This document shows positions 1 through 7,748 of a DNA stretch of 64,000 bases, piece after piece; the stretch's first letter is position 1; the number at the start of each line of letters is the position of its first letter. A program made the translations under genes and the position numbers. This DNA comes from Nonomuraea turcica (lineage in GTDB: Bacteria; Actinomycetota; Actinomycetes; Streptosporangiales; Streptosporangiaceae): assembly GCF_030718205.1 (NCBI RefSeq), contig NZ_JAUZQF010000020.1:1-64000 (forward strand), in the 5' to 3' direction. The notes under the pieces are model-generated. The model did no database searches. It was not told where the DNA came from and saw only the letters and a list, made by a program, of their open reading frames with translations.

Positions 1-73
1 CCCCTCGAGCGCACCAGCCAGCCGGACAGGGACCTCTCGACGATCCACCGGCGCGGCAGAACCTGGCCAGCAC

Positions 74-111
74 AGTTGGATAGTGCCAATAACCATGGCC
101 ATGTTCCAACT
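74..111. promoter_or_regulatory. Inverted repeat AGTTGGA...TCCAACT
   Basis: Seven-base arms at 74-80 and 105-111 form an inverted repeat around a centre that includes CCATGG. The first 168 bases hold no convincing gene. They lie downstream of the AraC-type gene and upstream of whatever lies left of the window, so the repeat could be an operator for that neighbour. This is a weak call. Confidence 0.25.
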
Positions 112-156
112 AACGTGTCACGGCTCATTTGCCTTTCGATTTGCTCACGAGGAACG

Positions 157-175
157 ATTGTAGCGAATCTACAAT
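157..175. promoter_or_regulatory. Operator-like palindrome at the 3' end of the AraC gene
   Basis: ATTGTAGCGAATCTACAAT is a perfect 7-base palindrome with a 5-base centre. It overlaps the stop codon of the reverse-strand AraC-type gene. It has no following T run, so it looks more like a repressor site than a terminator. It may serve a gene to the left of the window. Confidence 0.35.
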
Positions 176-918
176 GTAAAGGCCCGGCCGGGGGTGTACC
201 CGAACGCCCGCCTGAACACGTCGATGAACGCGCTCGCCGACGCCCACCCGCACCGGTGCGCGACGGCAGTCACCGGGAGGCCGTCGGCGAGCAGCAGCAG
301 CGCGTGGTGCAGGCGGAGCTGGGTGCGCCACTGCGGGAAACTCATGCCGAGCTCGCGGCCGCACAGCCGGGCGAGCGTGCGTTCGCTGGTGCCGGCCTGC
401 GCGGCCAGTCGCGCGAGGGTGCTGCCGTCGGCGGGATCGCGGTGCAGGATCGCGCAGACGGCCACCAGTCTGGGGTCTTCCGGGGCCGGTAGGTGGAAGG
501 GCTGCTCGGGCGCGCGTTTGAGGCGGTCGAGCAGAACGGACAGCAGCCGCCCACGCTCTGCGCGGGAGGGACCGGTCCCGGCGGGCGCGTCATCGGTGTA
601 GGCGATGATCAATTCGCGCAGCAGCGGGCCGACGGCCAGGACGGCGGGACGGTCGAGGGCGAGCGGATTGTCGGTGAGGCCCACCAGTCGCAGGTCGGTG
701 TCGCCGTGGGCGCGGTGCTCGTGGACGGTGCCCGCCGGCACCCAGATGGCCCGGTTCGCCGGGGCCACCCACGTGCCCGCGCTCGTGGTGACGGAGAGTA
801 CGCCGCGGCAGGCGTACACGATCTGGTGGGTGTCGTGCCGGTGCGCGTCGATGCCGGCGCCGGGCGCGAGCGGCCGCCGCCCGGTGGGCGCTTCGGACAG
901 ATGGCGGATTTCCGGCAT
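169..918 (-). CDS. AraC-family transcriptional regulator, cupin sensor
   Basis: 249 residues. The N-terminal half (about 15-105) looks like an AraC-type cupin sensor, with a His-rich strand (HRHDTHQIVY) and a WVPAGTVHEH strand typical of the effector pocket. The last 100 residues hold the two helix-turn-helix units (ERTLARLCGRELGMSF, then AVAHRCGWASASAF). The ATG at 918 was chosen because the longer in-frame start at 1041 would run into the divergent MFS gene. The gene is divergent from that transporter with 53 bp between the starts, so it probably controls the exporter. The ligand is unknown. Confidence 0.85.
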   Translation of the reverse strand: MPEIRHLSEAPTGRRPLAPGAGIDAHRHDTHQIVYACRGVLSVTTSAGTWVAPANRAIWVPAGTVHEHRAHGDTDLRLVGLTDNPLALDRPAVLAVGPLLRELIIAYTDDAPAGTGPSRAERGRLLSVLLDRLKRAPEQPFHLPAPEDPRLVAVCAILHRDPADGSTLARLAAQAGTSERTLARLCGRELGMSFPQWRTQLRLHHALLLLADGLPVTAVAHRCGWASASAFIDVFRRAFGYTPGRAFTL

Positions 919-971
919 GGATTGGCATTTTATCGGAAGCGGGCCAGAAGGCACCGGGAAATGATCGAGGG

Positions 972-2078
972 GTGAACAGGATCCCCATGCTCGCCGCCGG
1001 TCATGCCACCGTCGATCTCTACCAGGGTGCGGTGCCGGCACTCGTGCCGTTCCTCGTGGCCGAGCGCGGTTACGGCTACGTCGCCGTCTCGGGCGTGGTG
1101 CTGGCGGCGACGCTGCTGTCGTCGATCGTGCAGCCGGTGTTCGGCGTGCTGACGGACAGGTGGCGGATGCCGTGGCTGATCCCGGTGAGCATGGTGGTGG
1201 CCGGGGCGGGGGTGGCGGCCGGCGGCGTCACCGACTCCTACGTGCTGACCTGGCTGGCCGTGGCGCTGTCCGGGCTGGGCGTGGCCGCCTACCATCCGGA
1301 GTCGGCGCGGCTGGCCAGGCTCGCCAGCGCCGGCAGCCATGTGCGGATGAGCTGGTTCTCGCTCGGCGGCACGCTGGGCTTCGCCTCGGCTCCCGTGCTG
1401 GTGACGCCGTTGCTGGCGGTGTGGGGTCTGGGCGCCTCGCCGTTTCTGGTGGTCCCGGCCGTGCTGGGGGCGTTGGTGACGCTGCCGGCGATCCTCGCGC
1501 CCGCCGGGCAGGAGGCCAGGGTCTCGGTGCCGGTGTCGGGCCGCGACGACTGGCCGTCGTTCACCAGGCTGACGCTGGTGATCGTCTTCCGCTCGGTCGT
1601 GTACGTCGGCCTGAGCGCCTTCGTGGCCCTCTTCATGGGTGGCGGGGCGGCGGGCGCGGTGGCGCTGTTCGTGTTGTTCGCCGGTGGGGCGGCCGGGACC
1701 GTGCTGGGCGGCAGGCTGGCGGCCCGCTGGGGCCGGGTGCGGACGATGCGCCTGGCCTACGCGGCGGCCGTCCCCGCCGTCGCCGGCGTGGTCCTCGCAC
1801 CCGGACCCGCCGCCTACGTCTTCATCGCCGCTTCGTCGATCGCCCTGTACGCCCCGTTCTCCCTGCATGTGACGCTGGGCCAGGACTTCCTGCCGCGCCG
1901 GGTGGGCACGGCCAGCGGTGTGACCCTGGGGCTGGCGGTGAGTGTGGGCGGCCTGGCCAGCCCTCTGGTGGGCGCGGTCGCGGAGGCGGCCACGCTGAGG
2001 ACGGCACTGGCCTGCTTGATCGTGTTCCCGTTCCTGGCCTGGCTGCTGGCCCGCACGCTGAGGGAGCCCGCCCCGTGA
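972..2078 (+). CDS. MFS transporter, fosmidomycin-resistance-like
   Basis: 368 residues, almost entirely hydrophobic, with about 11-12 membrane helices. The N-terminus (GHATVDLYQGAVPALVPF) and the loop GVLTDRWRMPW recall the Fsr/fosmidomycin-resistance branch of the major facilitator superfamily. It is probably a proton-coupled exporter in the cytoplasmic membrane. The GTG at 972 is used; an ATG at 987 is an alternative and would leave a 68-bp divergent spacer. The partner regulator is the divergent AraC-type gene. The substrate is not deducible from sequence. Confidence 0.82.
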   Translation: MNRIPMLAAGHATVDLYQGAVPALVPFLVAERGYGYVAVSGVVLAATLLSSIVQPVFGVLTDRWRMPWLIPVSMVVAGAGVAAGGVTDSYVLTWLAVALSGLGVAAYHPESARLARLASAGSHVRMSWFSLGGTLGFASAPVLVTPLLAVWGLGASPFLVVPAVLGALVTLPAILAPAGQEARVSVPVSGRDDWPSFTRLTLVIVFRSVVYVGLSAFVALFMGGGAAGAVALFVLFAGGAAGTVLGGRLAARWGRVRTMRLAYAAAVPAVAGVVLAPGPAAYVFIAASSIALYAPFSLHVTLGQDFLPRRVGTASGVTLGLAVSVGGLASPLVGAVAEAATLRTALACLIVFPFLAWLLARTLREPAP

Positions 2079-2104
2079 GCGCCCTGATCGATGAGCTCTG
2101 CCGG

Positions 2105-3115
2105 TCAGCCGGCCGCGGCGTCGCCGCCGTGCCGCAGGCGCAGGATCTCGGCGGCGTCGGCCTCCACCGGCTCGCGATCGGGGCGGAGTCCGCGCCACGA
2201 CGGGTGGCGCAACATGCCGTCGCCGGTGACCTCGGCGTACTGGACCTCCCCGACCAGGCGCGGCTCGACCCACTGCGCGTCGCGGGCGTGCTCGCGTGGC
2301 ACGGGCTGGTCGAACGGCGGGTCCGGGCGCTCCAGCGGCGCCAGCCGCTCCCGCAGGTCACGCAGCATGGCCTGGGTGAAGCCGGTGCCGACATGCCCGA
2401 CGTACAGGAGCCGCCCGCGCTCGTCGTACGCGCCGAGCAGCAGCGACCCGATCGTTCCCGAGCGTCGTCCGCCGCCGGGCTGCCAGCCGCCGATCACGAC
2501 CTCGACGGTGCTGACGTTCTTGACCTTGGTCCATTCGCCGCTGCGCTTGCCCGGCCGGTACGGCGAGACCATCCGCTTGCACACGACCCCTTCGAGCCCG
2601 AGCTGCCGTGAGGAGTCGAAGGCGTGCCTGGCGGCGTCGGCGAACCAGGTGGGCACCTGCCACCGGTAGCCGGGCGTGAAGGTGCCCTCGAGCAGCTCCC
2701 TGCGCTCGGTGTAGGGCTGCGAGACCACGCTGGATTCGTCCAGGTGCAGGATGTCGAACGCCATGAACGTCACCGGCACCGCCCTGGCCAGCTCGGCCGT
2801 GACGGCAGCCTTGCGCTGGTGCATGCGCGGCTGCAGCGCCTCGAAGCTCGGCCGCCCAGCCTCGTCGAACGCCACGATCTCCCCGTCGACGACGGCGGCG
2901 CGGCCTGCCGTGGCTCCGGCCATGAGCTGCAGCTCGGGGTAGGCGGGGGTGATGTTCTTGCCGTTACGCGACATCAGGCGGACGGCGCCCTCCTCGAGGT
3001 AGGCGAGAGCCCGCACGCCGTCCCATTTCATCTCCACCGCCCAGCCCGGGCCCTGCACCGAGGCCAGGGTGCCGAGCTGGGCCAGCATCGGCGCGTACGT
3101 CGGCAGGCGCACCAT
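2105..3115 (-). CDS. ATP-dependent DNA ligase (LigC/LigD-ligase type)
   Basis: 336 residues. The nucleotidyltransferase motif EMKWDGVR places the adenylated lysine at K30. Motifs further in (SRNGKNIT, DGEIVAFDEAGRPSF, EGVVCKR, WTKVKNV) follow the order of ATP-dependent ligases, and the C-terminal OB-fold is present (GSLLLGAYDERGRLLYVGHVGTGF region). Stand-alone enzymes of this size in actinobacteria act in end-joining or base-excision repair beside NAD-dependent LigA. No Ku gene is next to it. The ATG at 3115 (MVRLPTYAPML) was chosen because the motif spacing fits; a longer GTG/ATG reading from 3196 adds a non-conserved tail. Confidence 0.88.
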   Translation of the reverse strand: MVRLPTYAPMLAQLGTLASVQGPGWAVEMKWDGVRALAYLEEGAVRLMSRNGKNITPAYPELQLMAGATAGRAAVVDGEIVAFDEAGRPSFEALQPRMHQRKAAVTAELARAVPVTFMAFDILHLDESSVVSQPYTERRELLEGTFTPGYRWQVPTWFADAARHAFDSSRQLGLEGVVCKRMVSPYRPGKRSGEWTKVKNVSTVEVVIGGWQPGGGRRSGTIGSLLLGAYDERGRLLYVGHVGTGFTQAMLRDLRERLAPLERPDPPFDQPVPREHARDAQWVEPRLVGEVQYAEVTGDGMLRHPSWRGLRPDREPVEADAAEILRLRHGGDAAAG

Positions 3116-3489
3116 GGTGCATGCCGTACCCCGCCCGCTTGATCGACAGTGGTGGATGGCGGTCTGCAGATGGTCAAGCCGGGTACTCACCTGCAAAAAT
3201 AACTTAGCGTAAGATTTGACTGCATAAAGTATTCAGGCGTGTGATGTTACACAGACACGCCCGGCGGGCAGTGGGGATGGCTCAAAGCTCTTCACGGTCG
3301 TGGCCGCGCCCCCGTGGCGGCCACGGCGTCCGCCCCGGCAGGCCCGGTCCGGGGCGGCGACGGCCGCGGGTGCGGCGGAGGCGACTGCCCCCCTCCCGCG
3401 GCCGTCGAGTGTCCGGGGAGGACCGGGGAACCGTGTCCCGCAGTGTGGACAGAACGAGATTCAGGGGCCGGACTCCGTAGACTGTGGGG
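3116..3489. other. Divergent intergenic region, ligase/hisD
   Basis: No gene is seen here. About 3190-3260 is markedly AT-richer than the surroundings. It holds a short palindrome CTTAGCGTAAG (3203-3213) and a TTGACT hexamer (3216-3221), so it probably carries the ligase promoter. The right half is very GC-rich, low-complexity sequence ending in the hisD promoter. Confidence 0.5.
3478..3483 (+). promoter_or_regulatory. Candidate -10 box for leaderless hisD
   Basis: TAGACT (TANNNT type) ends six bases before the GTG at 3490, so transcription would begin at or next to the start codon. No Shine-Dalgarno sequence lies at a usable distance. A TGGACA at 3446-3451 is too far (26 bp) to be a normal -35. 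This supports the 3490 start. Confidence 0.4.
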
Positions 3490-4809
3490 GTGATTTCCCG
3501 TATTGACATGCGCGGTTCCCTGCCGGACAACCTGCGCGACGTGTTGCCACGCGCTGAGCTCGACGTCGAGGCCGCCCTGGAGAAGGTGCGGCCCATCTGC
3601 GACGACGTGCGCCATCGCGGCGTGGCGGCCGTACGGGAGCTGACCGCCAGGTTCGACGGCGTGGAGATCGCCACTACTCGCGTGCCCGCCGAGGAGATCG
3701 AGCGCGCGCTGCGCGAGCTCGACCCCAAGGTGCGGGCGGCGCTGGAGGAGTCGATCAGGCGGACCCGGCTGGTCCACCGCGACCAGCGGCGCGCCGAGGT
3801 CACCACGCAGGTCGTGCCCGGCGGCACCGTGACCGAGCGGTGGGTGCCGGTCGACCGCGTGGGCCTTTACGTCCCCGGCGGCCGCGCGGTCTATCCGTCC
3901 AGCGTGGTCATGAACGTCGTGCCGGCCCAGGAGGCCGGCGTCGAGTCGCTGGCCGTGACCAGCCCTGCGCAGAAGGAGTTCGGCGGGCTGCCGCATCCCA
4001 CGATCCTGGCCGCGTGCGCGCTGCTCGGCGTGGACGAGGTCTACAACGTCGGCGGGGCGCAGGCGGTGGCCATGTTCGCCTACGGCACCGAGGAGTGCCC
4101 GCCGGCCACCATGGTCACCGGCCCCGGCAACATCTGGGTGGCGGCGGCCAAGCGGCTGCTCAAGGGCCGCATCGGCATCGACTCCGAGGCGGGGCCGACG
4201 GAGATCGCGATCCTGGCCGATGAGACGGCCGACCCGGTCCACGTGGCCGCCGACCTGATCAGCCAGGCCGAGCACGACACGATCGCCGCCGCCGTGCTGG
4301 TCACCACCAGCCCCGAGCTGGCCGACGCCGTGGAGAAGGAGCTGCCGGGACAGGTCTCGGCGACCAAGCACTCCGCGCGCATCGCCGAGGCCCTGGGCGG
4401 CCGGCAGTCCGGCATCGTGCTGGTCGGCTCGCTCGACGACGGGCTCAAGGTGGTGGACGCCTACGCCGCCGAGCACCTGGAGATCCACACCGCCGGCGCC
4501 GCAGCGGTCGCCGCGCGGGTCCGCAACGCCGGCGCGATCTTCGTCGGCACGTACGCGCCCGTCTCGCTCGGCGACTACCTCGCCGGGTCCAACCACGTGC
4601 TGCCGACGGGCGGCTGCGCCTGCCACTCCAGCGGCCTGTCGGTGCAGTCATTCCTGCGCGGCATCCATGTGGTCGACTACACCCGCGAGGCGCTCGCCGG
4701 CGCCGCCGCCCACGTGTCGGTCCTGGCCGACGCCGAAGACCTGCCCGCACACGGCGCCGCGATCCGCGCCCGTTTCGACTGGCGAGTGCCCACGGAGACC
4801 CCCGAGTGA
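3490..4809 (+). CDS. hisD: Histidinol dehydrogenase
   Basis: 439 residues, the usual length for the family. It oxidises L-histidinol to L-histidine in two NAD-dependent steps, the last of the pathway. Conserved blocks include ERWVPVDRVGLYVPGG, the NAD loop VTGPGNIWVAAAKR, the catalytic SQAEHD (Glu-His pair) and the zinc-binding stretch through LGDYLAGSNHVLPTGG. The GTG at 3490 gives MISRIDMRGS, matching the usual actinobacterial N-terminus (compare MLTRIDLRG in mycobacteria); GTG 3484 and ATG 3508 are alternatives. It heads the his operon, and its TGA overlaps the hisC GTG by four bases. Confidence 0.97.
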   Translation: MISRIDMRGSLPDNLRDVLPRAELDVEAALEKVRPICDDVRHRGVAAVRELTARFDGVEIATTRVPAEEIERALRELDPKVRAALEESIRRTRLVHRDQRRAEVTTQVVPGGTVTERWVPVDRVGLYVPGGRAVYPSSVVMNVVPAQEAGVESLAVTSPAQKEFGGLPHPTILAACALLGVDEVYNVGGAQAVAMFAYGTEECPPATMVTGPGNIWVAAAKRLLKGRIGIDSEAGPTEIAILADETADPVHVAADLISQAEHDTIAAAVLVTTSPELADAVEKELPGQVSATKHSARIAEALGGRQSGIVLVGSLDDGLKVVDAYAAEHLEIHTAGAAAVAARVRNAGAIFVGTYAPVSLGDYLAGSNHVLPTGGCACHSSGLSVQSFLRGIHVVDYTREALAGAAAHVSVLADAEDLPAHGAAIRARFDWRVPTETPE

Positions 4810-5879
4810 ACCTGGACGATCTGCCCATCCGCGACGACCTGAGGGGCAAGACGCCGTACGGCGCGCCCCAGATCGACGTCCCGGTCCGGCTCAACACCAA
4901 CGAAAACCCCTACCCGCCCTCCCCGGAGCTGGTCGACGACCTGGCCGAGGCGGTCCGGGCCCAGGCGGGCGAGCTCAACCGCTACCCCGACAGGGACGCC
5001 ACCGCCCTGCGCGCCGACCTGGCCGATTACCTCGGGCACGGGCTGAGCACCGAGCAGGTGTGGGCGGCCAACGGCTCCAACGAGGTGCTCCAGCAGATCC
5101 TCCAGGCGTTCGGCGGCCACGGCCGCACCGCCATCGGGTTCGAGCCGTCCTACTCGATGCACCCGATCATCACCGGCGGCACCAACACCGAGTGGATCAA
5201 GGCCAGCCGCGAGGAGGACTTCTCGCTCGACCCCGGCAAGGCCGTCGCGGCGATCGAGGAGCACCGGCCGGACATCGTCTTCCTGGCCTCGCCCAACAAT
5301 CCGACCGGCACCGCCCAGCCGATCGAGACGATCGAGGCGGTGCTGGCCGCCGCGCCCGGCATGGTCGTGGTCGACGAGGCCTACGCCGAGTTCGCCCGCG
5401 AGGGCACGCCGTCGGCGCTCACGCTGCTGCCCGCTCACCCAAGGCTGATCGTCACCAGGACGATGTCCAAGGCGTTCGCCATGGCGGGCACGCGGCTGGG
5501 TTACCTGGCCGCGCACCCGGCCGTGGTGGAGGCGCTGCTGCTGGTGCGGTTGCCGTACCATCTGTCGACCCTCACCCAGACGGCGGCGCGGGTGGCGCTG
5601 CGGCACCGCGCGGAGCTGCTCGGCACGGTGGACGCGCTGCGGCGCGAGCGTGACGAGACGGTGACCTGGCTGCGGTCGAAGGGCCTGGCCGTGGCCGACT
5701 CGGATGCCAACTTCGTGTTGTTCGGGCGCTTCCCCGACCGGCGCCAGGTGTGGGAGGGGCTGCTGGAGCGCGGTGTGCTCATCCGCGAGGTGGGCCCGCC
5801 CGAATGGCTGCGTGTCACGATCGGCACCGGCGAGGAGATGGCGGCCTTCCGCGCCGCCCTGGAAGGGGTCCTGCTGTGA
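4806..5879 (+). CDS. hisC: Histidinol-phosphate aminotransferase
   Basis: 357 residues. This fold-type I PLP enzyme converts imidazole-acetol phosphate plus glutamate to histidinol phosphate. Visible markers are the substrate-side LNTNENPYPPS, the NPT block SPNNPTGT, VVDEAYAEF, and SKAFAMAGTRLGY with the PLP lysine at K222. The GTG start overlaps the hisD stop (GTGA), implying translational coupling. The stop lies at the left edge of a 66-bp tandem repeat that separates hisC from hisB. Confidence 0.97.
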   Translation: MNLDDLPIRDDLRGKTPYGAPQIDVPVRLNTNENPYPPSPELVDDLAEAVRAQAGELNRYPDRDATALRADLADYLGHGLSTEQVWAANGSNEVLQQILQAFGGHGRTAIGFEPSYSMHPIITGGTNTEWIKASREEDFSLDPGKAVAAIEEHRPDIVFLASPNNPTGTAQPIETIEAVLAAAPGMVVVDEAYAEFAREGTPSALTLLPAHPRLIVTRTMSKAFAMAGTRLGYLAAHPAVVEALLLVRLPYHLSTLTQTAARVALRHRAELLGTVDALRRERDETVTWLRSKGLAVADSDANFVLFGRFPDRRQVWEGLLERGVLIREVGPPEWLRVTIGTGEEMAAFRAALEGVLL

Positions 5880-6001
5880 GCGAGCGAACCAATGAACACG
5901 GCGCTTCTGCGGTTCACAGGACCGACGAAGGAGGGCCTGCTGTGAGCGAGCGAACCAATGAACACGGCGCTTCTGCGGTTCACAGGACCGACGAAGGAGG
6001 G
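5870..6001 (+). repeat. 66-bp tandem repeat (x2) between hisC and hisB
   Basis: Two identical 66-bp units, 5870-5935 and 5936-6001. Each holds an in-frame GTG (5876, 5942), 21 further sense codons without a stop, and an AAGGAGG ribosome site near its right end. The first GTG overlaps the hisC stop as GTGA. The hisB GTG at 6005 follows the second AAGGAGG by about six bases. Deleting both units would rejoin CCTG to TGAACC and recreate a GTGA overlap between hisC and hisB. Inside each unit the arms TGAAC/GTTCA surround CGC-TTCT-GCG, a possible nested hairpin. Confidence 0.9.
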
Positions 6002-6004
6002 CCT

Positions 6005-6598
6005 GTGAACCGCGTAGGCCGCGTCGAGCGCGTTACGAAGGAGACCTCGGTCCTGGTGGAGGTCGGTCTCGACGGCACCGGCCGGGTCGAGGTGGCGACC
6101 GGGGTCGGGTTCTTCGACCACATGCTGGCCCAGCTCGGCAAGCACGGGCTGTTCGACCTGACCGTCAAGACCGAGGGCGATCTGCACATCGACTCCCACC
6201 ACACGATCGAGGACACCGCGCTCGCGCTGGGCGCGGCGTTCCGCGAGGCGCTGGGCGACAAGTCGGGTATCAGGCGGTTCGGTAGCGCGTCGTGCCCGCT
6301 GGACGAGTCGCTCGCCCAGGTCACCGTCGACCTGTCCGGTCGGCCTTACCTGGTGCACACCGAGCCCGAGGGCATGGCGCCGATGATCGGCCCCGACTAC
6401 GACACGACGATGACGCGCCACATCCTGGAGTCGCTCGTCGCCCAGGCCGCGATCTGCCTGCACGTGCACGTCCCTTACGGGCGCAACGCGCACCACATCG
6501 TGGAGGCCCAGTTCAAGGCCCTGGCCAGGGCGCTGCGCGAGGCGTCCGAGCTCGACCCGCGCGCGAGCGGGGTGCCGAGCACCAAGGGCGTCCTATGA
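6005..6598 (+). CDS. hisB: Imidazoleglycerol-phosphate dehydratase
   Basis: 197 residues, the monofunctional HisB size. It dehydrates imidazole-glycerol phosphate to imidazole-acetol phosphate using two Mn ions. The metal-binding pattern is clear: FFDHMLAQLGKHG, DSHHTIEDTALALG, and later ARNAHHIVEAQFK-like residues (GRNAHHIVEAQFKALARAL) with C-terminal PSTKGVL. The GTG at 6005 (MNRVGRVERVTKE) matches homologue N-termini and has AAGGAGG six bases upstream. Two in-frame upstream GTGs inside the 66-bp repeats (5942, 5876) could yield forms longer by 21 and 43 residues. The stop overlaps the next ATG by four bases (ATGA). Confidence 0.96.
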   Translation: MNRVGRVERVTKETSVLVEVGLDGTGRVEVATGVGFFDHMLAQLGKHGLFDLTVKTEGDLHIDSHHTIEDTALALGAAFREALGDKSGIRRFGSASCPLDESLAQVTVDLSGRPYLVHTEPEGMAPMIGPDYDTTMTRHILESLVAQAAICLHVHVPYGRNAHHIVEAQFKALARALREASELDPRASGVPSTKGVL

Positions 6599-6750
6599 CG
6601 GACAACCTCATCGCCGGCGTGATGGTGTTCGTCGGGCTGTTCCTGATCGGCGGCGTGTTCTCCCTGGCCAAGCAGGGACTCAAAATCGGTGCCGTCGTCT
6701 GCGCGCTCGGCGCGGCGATGGCGATCACGGCGGGGGTGCTGTGGTGGTGA
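6595..6750 (+). CDS. Small membrane protein inside the his operon
   Basis: 51 residues with two probable membrane helices (AGVMVFVGLFLIGGVF and GAVVCALGAAMAITAGVLWW) separated by a short basic loop (AKQGLK). The ATG overlaps the hisB stop (ATGA), and its own TGA overlaps a hisH GTG (GTGA), so it is translationally coupled on both sides. I do not recognise a named family. The tight packing says it is expressed with HisB and HisH; a role in that pathway is only an inference. Confidence 0.75.
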   Translation: MTDNLIAGVMVFVGLFLIGGVFSLAKQGLKIGAVVCALGAAMAITAGVLWW

Positions 6751-7385
6751 CGAAGAAGAACATCGTCGTCCTGGACTACGGGTCGGGCAATCTGCGTTCC
6801 GCGGAGCGGGCGCTGGCCAGGGTCGGCGCCGAGGTGACCGTGACGCCCGACTTCGAGGCCGCGCTGAACGCCGACGGGCTGGTCGTGCCCGGCGTCGGCG
6901 CGTTCGAGGCGTGCATGAGCGGGCTCAAGAGCGTCCGCGGCGAGCAGATCATCGGCAGGCGCCTGGCCGGCGGCCGTCCGGTGCTGGGCATCTGCGTCGG
7001 CATGCAGATCCTGTTCGCCAGGGGCGTCGAGCACGGCGTGGAGACCGAGGGCTGCGGCGAATGGCCGGGCACCGTCGAACGGCTCGACGCGCCCGTGCTG
7101 CCCCACATGGGGTGGAACACCGTCAAGGCTCCGGCCGGCAGCGTCCTGTTCGCCGGCCTGGACGCCGCCACCCGTTTCTACTTCGTGCACTCCTATGGCG
7201 TGCGCGAGTGGGAGCTGCGCACCGGCGACGGGTTCGCCGAGCCGATCGTGACGTGGGCCGAGCACGGCGTGCCGTTCGTGGCGGCCGTGGAGAACGGCCC
7301 GCTCATGGCCACCCAGTTCCACCCGGAGAAGTCCGGCGACGCCGGCGCCGCCCTGCTGAGCAACTGGCTGGGCACCGTTGAGTGA
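6747..7385 (+). CDS. hisH: Imidazole glycerol phosphate synthase, glutaminase subunit
   Basis: 212 residues. HisH hydrolyses glutamine and passes ammonia to HisF to make imidazole-glycerol phosphate and AICAR. The class I amidotransferase triad is visible: nucleophile C83 in GICVGMQ, and H192/E194 in QFHPEKSG. N-terminal IVVLDYGSGNLRS is typical. Three consecutive GTGs occur at 6741, 6744 and 6747; the last is preferred because it overlaps the previous stop as GTGA and gives MTKKN. The HisF partner is encoded three genes downstream. Confidence 0.95.
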   Translation: MTKKNIVVLDYGSGNLRSAERALARVGAEVTVTPDFEAALNADGLVVPGVGAFEACMSGLKSVRGEQIIGRRLAGGRPVLGICVGMQILFARGVEHGVETEGCGEWPGTVERLDAPVLPHMGWNTVKAPAGSVLFAGLDAATRFYFVHSYGVREWELRTGDGFAEPIVTWAEHGVPFVAAVENGPLMATQFHPEKSGDAGAALLSNWLGTVE

Positions 7386-7418
7386 GGGCCGGGCGTTCCC
7401 GGCTCGGGAGCGGGCGTG

Positions 7419-7748
7419 GTGAGCAAGGAGCGGGCGCGCCGCCGGGCCGAGCGCGAGGCCGAGCGGGCCCGGGCGATGCGGGCCAACGAGGAGCGCCAGG
7501 CGCGCCTGGCCCGCCGCCGCACCCTTATCGCCAGGCTCACGCCGCGCCCGGTGCGCTTCTCCCGCCAGGGAGGCCTGCTGGCGCGCCGTCACCGGGCCCA
7601 GAACGCCCTGGTGGCGCTCGGGTTCCTGCTCGTCCAGGTGATCACCTGGCTGCTGTGGGGGTCGTTCTTCGCCAGCTTCGCCGTCCTCGTCCTGTCCGTG
7701 CTGCTCGTACCTGTTGTCGTGACTCTTGCCTTCGACCGGAGGATCTGA
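7419..7748 (+). CDS. Basic-coil membrane protein between hisH and priA
   Basis: 109 residues. Residues 1-45 are an Arg/Glu/Ala-rich helix (KERARRRAEREAERARAMRA), probably a coiled coil or membrane-surface helix. The C-terminal half has two hydrophobic segments (ALVALGFLLVQVITWLLWG and FAVLVLSVLLVPVVVTLAF). GTG 7419 lies eight bases after GGGAG; GTG 7416 is the alternative. It ends directly before priA. No named family recognised; function unknown. Confidence 0.7.
   Translation: MSKERARRRAEREAERARAMRANEERQARLARRRTLIARLTPRPVRFSRQGGLLARRHRAQNALVALGFLLVQVITWLLWGSFFASFAVLVLSVLLVPVVVTLAFDRRI

Noticed and set aside
3446..3451. TGGACA as the -35 box of hisD
   Set aside because: The 26-bp distance to the TAGACT box is too great for a normal promoter.
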